Of a stretch of 64,000 nt of DNA, positions 32,718 through 41,054 are shown piece after piece (the stretch's first letter is position 1; the number at the start of each line of letters is the position of its first letter). The translations under genes were made by a program, and so were the position numbers. The stretch is from the NCBI GenBank assembly GCA_945879625.1, contig CAMCVA010000009.1, positions 1 to 64,000 of the forward strand, in the 5' to 3' direction. Origin of the DNA: Flavobacterium psychrophilum. Its GTDB lineage: Bacteria > Bacteroidota > Bacteroidia > Flavobacteriales > Flavobacteriaceae. The notes beneath the pieces were generated by a model. The model saw only the letters and a program-made list of their open reading frames with translations, was not told where the DNA came from and made no database searches.

Positions 32718-33841
32718 CTTTTTTTAAGGTCAATAGCGCGTTGGTAAACCGCTTCGTATAATGGAAGAATGTGTTGAATGTCAAATTTTTCGGCAGTTTT
32801 AAGCGCATTAGCCTTAAATTCTTGCAAGCGAATTGGATTTTGTAGAATTTGTAACGCGTTAGAAGCCATTTCGGTCACGTTGCCAACAGCACTCAAATAA
32901 CCCGAATAGCCCTCTAAATTTACTTCGGCTAATCCGCCAGAATTACTAGAAATAACAGGAACTCCACAGGCCATTGCTTCTAAGGCAGCCAAACCAAAAC
33001 TTTCGGTTTCTGAAGGCAATAAAAACAAATCTGAATGCTGTAAAATTTGATCGATTTCGTTGCTGTTGCCAAAGAAAATTACTTTGTCGGTAATGCCCAA
33101 TTGTGCACACAACAACTCAGCTTTTTCTTTTTCGGGACCATCGCCCACCATCATCAATTTGGCGGGAATATGTTGTTGAACGGTATAAAAAATCTGAATC
33201 ACATCGGGGATGCGTTTCACCGACCTAAAATTACTGATGTGTGTGATAATGCGTTCGTTAGACAGAGCCATAGCCGAACGACAACTAGTTTTTTGTGGTA
33301 TTTTGGCGAGTTCTATAAAATTGGGAATTACTTCAATTTCCTTGGTCACCGCAAACAATTCGAGGGTGTTATCTTTTAGGCTTTGCGAAACCGAAGTTAC
33401 AATGTCTGATTTATTGATGCTAAAGGTAACTGCTGGTTTATAGAACGGATGGTTTCCTACCAAGGTAATGTCGGTGCCGTGCAAGGTGGTCACCATCGGG
33501 ATATGGATTCCTTCCTCTTTGAGCATTTGCTGCGCCATATACCCTGCATAGGCATGTGGAATGGCATAATGTACATGCAGCACTTCTATTTTGTACAGTT
33601 TGACCATGTCGACCAATTTGCTTGACAAGGCCAACTCATAGGGCTGATACTGAAACAACGGATATTCGGGTACATTTACTTCGTGGTAATGCACATTAGG
33701 GCTCAACAAGGCCAAGCGAACGGGCTGACTGTAAGTAATGAAGTGAATGTCGTGACCTCTGCGCGCCAATTCCAAACCCAATTCGGTGGCAACTACGCCG
33801 CTTCCTCCAAAAGTTGGGTAACATACGATGGCTATTTTCAT
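32714..33841 (-). CDS. bshA: N-acetyl-alpha-D-glucosaminyl L-malate synthase
   Basis: This 375-residue GT4 glycosyltransferase joins UDP-GlcNAc and L-malate, the first step of bacillithiol synthesis. Family signs: KIAIVCYPTFGGSGVVATEL, the HVHYAIPHAYAGYMA stretch, TTLHGTDITLVGNHP, the central HISNFRSVKRI, and the EX7E-type donor site in FLLPSETESFGLAALEAMACG. Bacillithiol is the main low-molecular-weight thiol in many Bacteroidetes. The gene starts 9 bases after the GH3 fusion and overlaps the lipoprotein start. Confidence 0.93.
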   Translation of the reverse strand: MKIAIVCYPTFGGSGVVATELGLELARRGHDIHFITYSQPVRLALLSPNVHYHEVNVPEYPLFQYQPYELALSSKLVDMVKLYKIEVLHVHYAIPHAYAGYMAQQMLKEEGIHIPMVTTLHGTDITLVGNHPFYKPAVTFSINKSDIVTSVSQSLKDNTLELFAVTKEIEVIPNFIELAKIPQKTSCRSAMALSNERIITHISNFRSVKRIPDVIQIFYTVQQHIPAKLMMVGDGPEKEKAELLCAQLGITDKVIFFGNSNEIDQILQHSDLFLLPSETESFGLAALEAMACGVPVISSNSGGLAEVNLEGYSGYLSAVGNVTEMASNALQILQNPIRLQEFKANALKTAEKFDIQHILPLYEAVYQRAIDLKKR

Positions 33842-33850
33842 GAGATGGGA

Positions 33851-36829
33851 TTAGTTTTGAATTGCGTCGTAAATAAGTTGTTGAATTTGCTCGCGAATAT
33901 TTTCTTTAGATAAAGTATTCACGGTGTGATCGGGAAAGGTTCTGTTGGATAAAAAAACGTATATCAACTCTTTTTCTGGATCGGCCCACGTGATCGTTCC
34001 TGTAAATCCGGTATGTCCAAAGCTAGAAGCAGATGTACAACCACAAGTTGGACCGGCAGTTCCGGGGATTTGAGGCTTATCAAATCCTAAACCACGGCGA
34101 TTTCCTTGCTCGTAAAAATAACAACTATTAAATTCATTGAAGGTTGAGGAACTAAAATAATCCTGGTGGCCGTAGTTTCCTTTTTGCAAATACAATTGCA
34201 TCATTTTGGCCACATCCATCGCGTTAGAAAACAAGCCCGCATGTCCGCCTACTCCACCTTGCATAGCTGCAGTCATATCGTGCACATACCCTTGTATAAT
34301 TTGTTGGCGAAAATAATTGTCTTGCTCGGTTGGGGTAATTCGATCTTTCGAAAATTTATTTAACGGATTATAGCTTGTGCTTGTCATGCCTAAAGAACTA
34401 AAAAACCGATCCTGGGTGAGCACATCCAACGGTTGAGCAAATGTTTTTTGTACATAATCTTGAAGGATGATAAATGTAAAATCGCTGTACTTGTATTCTT
34501 TTTTGGGCAATAATTTACTGCTGATAATGTAGTTCAAAATGGTAGCCGGATAATCCGATTTCAGGTACAAACTGTCAGCAACTTGCACTGCATAAAGGGC
34601 TGAAGCAGTTTTTGAATAATAGGTGTTGAGCGGCATTTTAGAACTGTCAACGGTGCTTTTATAAAAGGGTTCCCAAGCTTGCAATTGCGCATGATGCGAC
34701 AGCAATTCTTTGAGGGTGATGTGGGCCTTGTTGCTACCTTTAAATTCTGGAAGTAGGACATTCAATTCTGTTTCTTTAGTCAATTTTTGGCTCTCGTAGG
34801 CCTGCATAAACACGGGTAAAGTGCCGATAATTTTGGTTAAAGATGCAATGTCGTATAAATCGGAATTGATAATTTTTGGACTTGCGGGTTCGTAGGTTTG
34901 GGTGCCAAATGATTTTTGGTAAATCACCTTTCCTTTTCTAGCCACAAGAATTTGCGCACCCGGTGTCATCTTGCCCGCAATGGCTCGGTTGATTACGCCC
35001 TCTATTTTATCCAATTTGGCTTTGTTCATCCCTACATTTTCGGGTGCCGTAAATCCCAATCGATTGAGTTTGGTAGTCGTTAATCCGAAATTTACGGGAA
35101 ATTCGGCATGAGCTGTTACGGGTAATGTTCCTTTGGCTGCAATCGCACCAAAAACCAATTCGCCCGAAACTTCTTGGGCAATGTCGCTGTTTTGATACGA
35201 GACGATCACCCCTTCAAAATCGTCAAAGTTGGTGAAGGGCAATAGCGTATATGGCTTGGCAAATACATCCAAAATCACGGTATTATTTTTGGCTATACGT
35301 TGCAAATTGGCTAATTCTTGATCAGAGAAGTCGGTTTTTTTCCAAGCTTTATCTGATTTGTGAAAGCCTACAATTACTTTAGTAAAGGGTTGGAGCAAAA
35401 TTTGCAATGAATCGATATTTTCATGTGCCACTTCAGTGATATCGGTATATTTTTTGAGCGTACTTACAAAGCTGCTGTTGGTGTCGTCCCCCAATTTTAC
35501 ATAGGCTATTTTTTCTTTTGCCAAATCTTTAATTGGTAAAATTGTGCCTTTGTTTTTTAGCACTGTAATGGCATTTTCGTACAATTGATAGTGCAAAGCA
35601 TCGTTTTTGGACTCATTTAATTCGGAATACAAATTTGTGAGTACAATGGGTTTAAATTGGTATACCCCCGCCTTGTATTTGTATTTCAAGATTTTTTTTA
35701 CCGAATAGGCCAAGCGTTCTTCTGAGATAAATCCGTTTTGGTAGGCCATGCATATTTTTTCTTTGGCGACAGGCACATCTTCGGCACACAATAAAATATC
35801 ATTTCCTGCCATAAAAGCTTCCAAATCTATTTCGCCTGGAGCTCTAAAATTCTTGGCAGCCTTCATATTGAGGGCATCGGTAAATATGAGCCCCTTGAAT
35901 TGCAATTGGTTTTTTAACACGCCGGTTATGATGTTGTGCGAAACCGAAGAGGGTAAATTTTCTCGCCATTCTAAACTAGGGACATTTAAATGCGCAACCA
36001 TTACCGAGGCTAAGCCAGCATTGATCAGTTTTTTGTAAGGATAAAATTCAATAGCATTGAGGCGCTGCCTCGAAAAAGTAATAGTAGGTAACGCAGAATG
36101 CGAATCGACTGACGTATCTCCATGGCCAGGAAAATGTTTACCCGTAGCCAATAAGCCCAAACTTTGGTACCCCTTCATTTCGGCCAAAGCACTTTCGGTC
36201 ACATTGTATTTGTCCTCTCCAAAGGATCTAAATCCGATGATGGGATTTTTAGGATTGGTATTGATGTCGAGTACTGGAGCAAAATTGAAATGAATACCCA
36301 TTCGTTTACTTTGTTCGGCCAATTGAACACCTACTTTTTCTAATAAGGTTTTGTCTTTTATAGCACCCAAAGTCATATTCCAGGGGTAACGATAAGTAGA
36401 ATCCAAGCGCATACTTAAGCCCCATTCGGCATCATTAGCAATGAGCAATGGTACTTTGGATTGAGCTTGGTAGCGGTTGGTTAATTTTGCTTGCCGCATT
36501 GGGCCGCCCTGAAAAAAAATAAGTCCTCCAATTTTTTGGTCTACAATAAGTTTGTCAATGGCTTTGGTGTGCGTACTGTCTTTGTTTGAGTAGGCCGAAA
36601 CCATAAACAATTGTCCCATACGTTCATCAAAATTTAAAGCAGCGTACACACTGTCAACCCAACTTTTTTGTTTGTTGGAATCGTAGTATTCATGAAAATG
36701 TTCAATGTAGGGGTGCTCAAACGAAACTTCATTTACCGGAGAAGTAAAGTTTTTTTTGGGCGATCCACATCCCCACACAAACAGCAGAAATGCAACTACA
36801 GCCAACAAACAAAAATAACTTTTTCTCAT
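33851..36829 (-). CDS. GH3 beta-N-acetylhexosaminidase / serine hydrolase fusion lipoprotein
   Basis: This 992-residue lipoprotein (lipobox FVWGCG, residue about 21) has two catalytic modules. The GH3 part (about 50-600) has the NagZ-like motif GKHFPGHGDTSVDSHSALP near residue 238 and ATIT-type core strands (LIVDQKIGGLIFFQGG). The second part (about 610-985) is a beta-lactamase/penicillin-binding-type serine hydrolase with the nucleophile in SLTKIIG near 663 (SxxK), YKYSD near 780 (YxN-like), and GHTGFTG near 939. This fusion is known in Bacteroidetes. It probably acts on the cell-envelope glycans and peptides, such as peptidoglycan fragments; specificity is not visible. Confidence 0.9.
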   Translation of the reverse strand: MRKSYFCLLAVVAFLLFVWGCGSPKKNFTSPVNEVSFEHPYIEHFHEYYDSNKQKSWVDSVYAALNFDERMGQLFMVSAYSNKDSTHTKAIDKLIVDQKIGGLIFFQGGPMRQAKLTNRYQAQSKVPLLIANDAEWGLSMRLDSTYRYPWNMTLGAIKDKTLLEKVGVQLAEQSKRMGIHFNFAPVLDINTNPKNPIIGFRSFGEDKYNVTESALAEMKGYQSLGLLATGKHFPGHGDTSVDSHSALPTITFSRQRLNAIEFYPYKKLINAGLASVMVAHLNVPSLEWRENLPSSVSHNIITGVLKNQLQFKGLIFTDALNMKAAKNFRAPGEIDLEAFMAGNDILLCAEDVPVAKEKICMAYQNGFISEERLAYSVKKILKYKYKAGVYQFKPIVLTNLYSELNESKNDALHYQLYENAITVLKNKGTILPIKDLAKEKIAYVKLGDDTNSSFVSTLKKYTDITEVAHENIDSLQILLQPFTKVIVGFHKSDKAWKKTDFSDQELANLQRIAKNNTVILDVFAKPYTLLPFTNFDDFEGVIVSYQNSDIAQEVSGELVFGAIAAKGTLPVTAHAEFPVNFGLTTTKLNRLGFTAPENVGMNKAKLDKIEGVINRAIAGKMTPGAQILVARKGKVIYQKSFGTQTYEPASPKIINSDLYDIASLTKIIGTLPVFMQAYESQKLTKETELNVLLPEFKGSNKAHITLKELLSHHAQLQAWEPFYKSTVDSSKMPLNTYYSKTASALYAVQVADSLYLKSDYPATILNYIISSKLLPKKEYKYSDFTFIILQDYVQKTFAQPLDVLTQDRFFSSLGMTSTSYNPLNKFSKDRITPTEQDNYFRQQIIQGYVHDMTAAMQGGVGGHAGLFSNAMDVAKMMQLYLQKGNYGHQDYFSSSTFNEFNSCYFYEQGNRRGLGFDKPQIPGTAGPTCGCTSASSFGHTGFTGTITWADPEKELIYVFLSNRTFPDHTVNTLSKENIREQIQQLIYDAIQN

Positions 36830-36839
36830 TATGATTTAC

Positions 36840-37322
36840 TTAAAAGAATCGGCTGTGCCAGCTTTCTGAAGCTGGAACTTCCCAACATTCTTGGTATTCT
36901 TGTATGGTATTGACCAAGTTATTGAACACAATGGTGTGCTCGGAAACTGCTTTTTCTTTGGCCATTTTTTTGAAATCCAACAACGTTTTGTACGCTAGAT
37001 GTTCCCCTGTTTTGTAGGTTACATTCATCTTGTCGAGCAAATCAACTTGGTATTTTTTCTCCAATTCTTGGATGAATTGCACCGATTTATCAATAGAGCA
37101 ACCTGTTGCCGCTTGCACTTCTTGGTTTACTGCAATAATAATAAAGCGCTGGTATTGAATTTGATAGGACGATTCCAAACCAGTACCATGTGATTCCCAA
37201 TTGGAAAGAAACGCTTGTAAATCGGTTTCGATGGCTTGGACTTCTTCCTCAGAAAATTTTCGGTTGGATTGATAAATCCAAATCTTTGATTCCTCGGGTA
37301 AATTTTCAAAGGGAATATACAT
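36840..37322 (-). CDS. Conserved cytoplasmic protein (often mislabelled as ABC ATPase)
   Basis: This 160-residue soluble protein contains WIYQSNRKFSEEEVQAIE, AATGCSIDKSVQFIQELE and VNTIQEYQECWEVPASES. Proteins of this look are frequently labelled ABC transporter ATPase in flavobacterial genomes, but I see no Walker A, signature or Walker B motif. The short C-terminal tail ESWHSRFF is a family hallmark. It lies 10 bases after the GH3 fusion start side and 11 bases downstream of the Fe-S gene, in a compact minus-strand run. Function unknown. Confidence 0.75.
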   Translation of the reverse strand: MYIPFENLPEESKIWIYQSNRKFSEEEVQAIETDLQAFLSNWESHGTGLESSYQIQYQRFIIIAVNQEVQAATGCSIDKSVQFIQELEKKYQVDLLDKMNVTYKTGEHLAYKTLLDFKKMAKEKAVSEHTIVFNNLVNTIQEYQECWEVPASESWHSRFF

Positions 37323-37333
37323 ACGTTTTGTTT

Positions 37334-38125
37334 TTATAAATCTTGCGCAGAGGCGATTAGCTCGGCCACATCCATTACCTGAACGTGGGCTTCTTGTTCT
37401 TTGTTTTTAATACCATCAGTCATCATCGTATTACAAAACGGACAACCCGTAGCAATAATTTGTGGCGCCAATTCTAATGCATCTTCGGTGCGTTCTATAT
37501 TGATTTCTTTGTTTCCTGGTTCGGCGTCTTTAAACATTTGCGCTCCTCCAGCGCCACAACACAAGCCATTGGCTTTTGAACGCTTCATATCGACCAATTC
37601 GGCATCCAATTTTTCGATTAACTCCCGAGGTGCTTCATAGATTGCATTGGCTCGGCCTAAGTAACAAGGATCGTGAAAGGTGATTTTTTTTCCTTTGTAT
37701 TTACCGCCTTCAATGGTTAATCGGCCATCATCCAGTAGGGATTTCAAAAAGGTGGTGTGGTGCACTACTTCATAAGTACCGCCAAGTTCAGGGTATTCGT
37801 TTTTTAAGGTATTGAAACAATGCGGACAGGCAGTTACAATTTTTTTGGCTTCATATGCATTTAGCACTTCAATATTCATTAACGCCTGCATTTGAAACAA
37901 AAATTCATTGCCAGCTCTTTTGGCCGGATCACCCGAGCAGGATTCTTCCACGCCAAGCACAGCAAATTCAATCTTTGCCTGTTGTAAAATGCGCACAAAT
38001 GCTTTGGTTATGCGTTTGGCACGGTCGTCAAAACTTCCGGCACAGCCTACCCAAAACACTACTTCGGGTTGTTTGCCTTGTGCTAACATTTCGGCCATGG
38101 TGGGTACAACTAAATTTTCAGCCAT
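37334..38125 (-). CDS. CCG-domain Fe-S oxidoreductase subunit (HdrB/GlpC-like)
   Basis: This 263-residue cytoplasmic protein has two CCG (cysteine-rich) domains: VGCAGSFDDRAK near the start, ACPHCFNTLKNEYP, DPCYLGRANAIY, the CX-n-CCG motif LCCGAGGAQMF, and GCPFCNTMMTDG. These cysteines bind Fe-S clusters in heterodisulfide-reductase-like and glycolate-oxidase-like subunits. It is encoded by the same strand as the 440-residue membrane Fe-S protein, which would supply the electron-transfer half. ATG 38125 (MAENLVVPTM) is preferred over an upstream TTG, which adds only KYKV. Electron donor and acceptor are unknown. Confidence 0.85.
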   Translation of the reverse strand: MAENLVVPTMAEMLAQGKQPEVVFWVGCAGSFDDRAKRITKAFVRILQQAKIEFAVLGVEESCSGDPAKRAGNEFLFQMQALMNIEVLNAYEAKKIVTACPHCFNTLKNEYPELGGTYEVVHHTTFLKSLLDDGRLTIEGGKYKGKKITFHDPCYLGRANAIYEAPRELIEKLDAELVDMKRSKANGLCCGAGGAQMFKDAEPGNKEINIERTEDALELAPQIIATGCPFCNTMMTDGIKNKEQEAHVQVMDVAELIASAQDL

Positions 38126-38183
38126 AACTTTGTATTTCAATTTATTACATATGATTAGCTAAATTGATTAGCTAAGTTTTTAT

Positions 38184-38627
38184 TTAATTTTTACCGTCGT
38201 CAAAAACTTGGATGGTCACTTCTTTATCAATTAAATCCGTAAAATGACCTCGGTAGCGCGTGGCTTTCACCAAGTGATTGTCAATCCAGTGGTAATTTCC
38301 GCCACGGGGTTTGCCAAACAATATTCCGTGGTATTTAAAGCCATGTTGCTTGAGCCATTGTTCGGTGTAGGCACGGTGCTCTTCTGTTCTTGAGGTAAAA
38401 AAGAAAATCACATGGCCTTCGTTATACCATTTGTTCAAGGTAATAAGGGCGTCTGGATATACCTCGGCGGTAAGCATACGCTCGGGCTCTTCGTTTGGAA
38501 TATCGTCACAAACGGTGCCGTCAATATCGATTAAATAATTTTTAATTCCTTCAGCTAATACAGGGCTAATGGTGTGTCCGTTTTCTGAGGCTTCAACTAA
38601 GTTCTTTTCTAATTCTTCTGCTTTCAT
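38184..38627 (-). CDS. HAD-superfamily phosphatase
   Basis: This 147-residue protein has HAD motif I in LIDIDGTVCDDIP (nucleophile D34, acid/base D36), a motif II threonine/serine in IFFFTSRTEEHR, and the acidic motif in RGGNYHWIDNHLV. It is a small cap-less member of the superfamily and may be a phosphatase on sugar or nucleotide substrates. Such genes in Flavobacteria are sometimes labelled phosphoheptose isomerase, which does not fit the motifs. It sits between the two Fe-S genes without overlap, 97 bases after the membrane Fe-S gene. Confidence 0.83.
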   Translation of the reverse strand: MKAEELEKNLVEASENGHTISPVLAEGIKNYLIDIDGTVCDDIPNEEPERMLTAEVYPDALITLNKWYNEGHVIFFFTSRTEEHRAYTEQWLKQHGFKYHGILFGKPRGGNYHWIDNHLVKATRYRGHFTDLIDKEVTIQVFDDGKN

Positions 38628-38723
38628 GTTCGTTTTGTTTCTAATAAAATTTGTTACACTTAATTAAAAACACCCTTAACCTCACCTATAAGAGAATTTT
38701 TATTTGGATTATATACGATTTAA

Positions 38724-40046
38724 TTATTCTTTAGACCAATTCAAGCGGTCTTGTTGATTATAGGGCCACGGTGCGCCATTGTTTTCAATATTCGTCATCA
38801 TGGCATTAACCGATTGCGGTGCCGCACTTCGTTCCATAACCAAGTACCGACGCATTTCAATGATAATGGCCAAGGGACTAATATTCACCGGACATTCTTC
38901 TACACAGGCATTACAGGAAGTACAGGCCCAAAGTTCTTCGGGTGTAATGTAGTCGTTTAGCAGTGATTTGTTATCGGGCACAAAAACCCCTTTGTTGGCA
39001 TCTATATTTTTTCCTACTTCCTCCAAACGGTCCCGCGTGTCCATCATAATTTTTCGGGGCGATAATTTTTTACCCGTATTACTAGCCGGACAAGAAGACG
39101 TGCATCGGCCACATTCGGTGCAAGTATAAGCGTTGAGTAAATTGACCCAATTTAAGTCTTGTACGTCGCTGGCGCCAAATTTAGAAACTGGCGCATCGGT
39201 TGCTGGAGTTGCATAGGGATCGGTGTTGGGATCGAGCATGAGCTTCACTTCTTGCGTAACTGCTGATAAATTGGACAATTGCCCTTTGGCATTCAAGTCG
39301 GCATAAAAAGTATTTGGGAAAGCCAAAAGGATGTGTAAATGCTTGGAAAAATAGAGGTAATTCAAGAAAATTAGAATTCCTATAATGTGTACCCACCAAG
39401 CTCCGCGCTCAATCAGCACAACAATACTTTCATTCATTCCATTAAATAGTGGCGAAATGAACTGCGAAATGGGAAAAGAACCCACTGCTTTGTAATGGGA
39501 TACGCCCATTTGTTGCAACTGAAGATCGGCGGCATTCATTAATAAAAATAAGGTCATCAAAACCACTTCAAAATACAGGATATAGTTGGCATCACTTTTG
39601 GGCCATCCTTTCAAATCAGACGAAACAAAGCGCTGTAAGTTGATCACATTTCTGCGCAAGTAAAACACCACAATTGCAACCAAAACCAAGAAGGCAAGAA
39701 TTTCAAACGATCCAATCAAAAAATTGTATAAACTACCCAAACCCGAAAAAGCCCGGTGAGTTCCCAGCAAACCATCTGTGATGATTTCTAAAACTTCGAT
39801 ATTGATGATGATAAATCCCAAATAGACAATTATATGCAAAAAACCAGCTACCGGTCGACGTACCATTTTGGATTGCCCCAAAGCAATTAATGCCATGTTT
39901 TTCCAGCGAGCCGAAGGATTATCTGAGCGATCAAGGGGTTGTCCCAATAAAATATTTCGTCTAATTTTTTTGGCGTTTCGAACAAAAACACCAATTCCTA
40001 TGGCCAATACGATGGCAAAAAAGAGGGATGAAAATAGTGCTATCAT
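38724..40046 (-). CDS. Membrane-bound 4Fe-4S oxidoreductase (HdrC/NarI-like)
   Basis: This 440-residue membrane protein has about five helices in the first 260 residues (FFAIVLAIGIGVF, GFLHIIVYLGFIIINIEV, ILAFLVLVAIVVFYL, YFEVVLMTLFLLMNA, HIIGILIFLNYLYFS). They are followed by a ferredoxin-like domain with two cysteine sets, CTECGRCTSSCPAS near residue 309 and CTSCNACVEECPVN near 382, which fit two [4Fe-4S] clusters. It probably passes electrons between quinone and the CCG subunit encoded two genes further on. It starts 4 bases after the MlaD-like gene, so the two share a transcript. The electron donor substrate is not evident. Confidence 0.85.
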   Translation of the reverse strand: MIALFSSLFFAIVLAIGIGVFVRNAKKIRRNILLGQPLDRSDNPSARWKNMALIALGQSKMVRRPVAGFLHIIVYLGFIIINIEVLEIITDGLLGTHRAFSGLGSLYNFLIGSFEILAFLVLVAIVVFYLRRNVINLQRFVSSDLKGWPKSDANYILYFEVVLMTLFLLMNAADLQLQQMGVSHYKAVGSFPISQFISPLFNGMNESIVVLIERGAWWVHIIGILIFLNYLYFSKHLHILLAFPNTFYADLNAKGQLSNLSAVTQEVKLMLDPNTDPYATPATDAPVSKFGASDVQDLNWVNLLNAYTCTECGRCTSSCPASNTGKKLSPRKIMMDTRDRLEEVGKNIDANKGVFVPDNKSLLNDYITPEELWACTSCNACVEECPVNISPLAIIIEMRRYLVMERSAAPQSVNAMMTNIENNGAPWPYNQQDRLNWSKE

Positions 40047-40050
40047 GAAG

Positions 40051-41013
40051 TTATTTTTTGATCAAAGTATCAGAAACAGGCGCTGAATAGGGCTTTTCTT
40101 TTTTTCCAAATAAAGAAACATTCACATAGCGTGTGGGATGCAAACGCACATCTTGCAACAGCAATTCCATTTCCTTACTCGTTTTTTGTAGGTTGGTATA
40201 AAGTGCCTCGTCTTTGGCCAATTTGCCCATCGTACCTTTTCCATCATTTATGTTGGCCAACAATACATTTACTTTTTCTAAGCTGCTTTCTAGGGTGCGA
40301 ATGGTTTTGCCTAGATTGGCTTTTTGAAGGGAATCGGATATTTTAGCAAAATTACCCGAAGTAGTTTTGATGTCGGCCATTGCTCCAGTTAGGTTTTTGG
40401 CATTGTCGTTTAGTAAATTATTGGCTGATGCCGAAAGTTGATGCATTTCTTGCATGGTGGCATTGAGTTCAGCAATCGAATTTTTAATGTCGGCTTTGGC
40501 TTTGTCGTCTAATACCGAGTTCACGTTGGTGAGCAATAGGGTAGAACGCTCTAAAAAAAGCTCTAATTTTTGTTGAACAGGCGCCAATTTCTCGGCAACC
40601 AATTCGGTTAGCCCCGATTTTACAGCACCCTTCAACTCTGAACCTGAAGGCGCCAATTGGGTATCGGCAGGATTGATCAATAACATAATTTGTTTTCCGC
40701 CAATAAAACCAGGCTCATACAAGGATGCAATTGTTGATTTTGTTACCGGAATGTTAGAATCAACCTGAAAACTAACTTCCATTTTACCCGGATGGGATGC
40801 TGAAAGTTTAATGTATTCTATTTTGCCCACAGATAATCCATTAATGGTTACGGCTGCAGAATTGGTTAATCCTTCTACATTGTCAAAGTGAACGGTATAG
40901 GAGTTGTATTGGCTAAATATATCTTTTCCTTTTAGGTAGCCGTACCCCCAAATTAAGAGCGAGAGGGAAGCAATTACTACTATTGCGGCTTTGATTTCTT
41001 TGGTAAATTTCAA
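40051..41013 (-). CDS. MlaD/MCE-domain protein with TTG start
   Basis: This 320-residue protein has one N-terminal membrane helix (AAIVVIASLSLLIWGYGYL), an MCE domain at about 40-120 (YNSYTVHFDNVEGLTNSAAV, GLSVGKIEYIKL, IASLYEPGFIGGKQIML), and a long alpha-helical C-terminal region. MlaD-like proteins carry lipids between membranes with an ABC permease, which is not in this window. The start is a TTG: an in-frame stop lies just upstream and there is no ATG between, while the peptide MKFTKEIKAA is typical of the family. It is the first gene of the Fe-S group on this strand. Confidence 0.85.
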   Translation of the reverse strand: MKFTKEIKAAIVVIASLSLLIWGYGYLKGKDIFSQYNSYTVHFDNVEGLTNSAAVTINGLSVGKIEYIKLSASHPGKMEVSFQVDSNIPVTKSTIASLYEPGFIGGKQIMLLINPADTQLAPSGSELKGAVKSGLTELVAEKLAPVQQKLELFLERSTLLLTNVNSVLDDKAKADIKNSIAELNATMQEMHQLSASANNLLNDNAKNLTGAMADIKTTSGNFAKISDSLQKANLGKTIRTLESSLEKVNVLLANINDGKGTMGKLAKDEALYTNLQKTSKEMELLLQDVRLHPTRYVNVSLFGKKEKPYSAPVSDTLIKK

Positions 41014-41054
41014 AATTGTGATTATTTATAAATTAAACAGTACAGGGAATGGTG

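Noticed and set aside
36840..37322. ABC transporter ATPase
   Set aside because: No Walker A, Walker B or signature motif is present and the protein is only 160 residues long.
38184..38627. Phosphoheptose isomerase
   Set aside because: The sequence shows HAD motifs (DIDGT) and lacks the SIS-domain pattern of GmhA.
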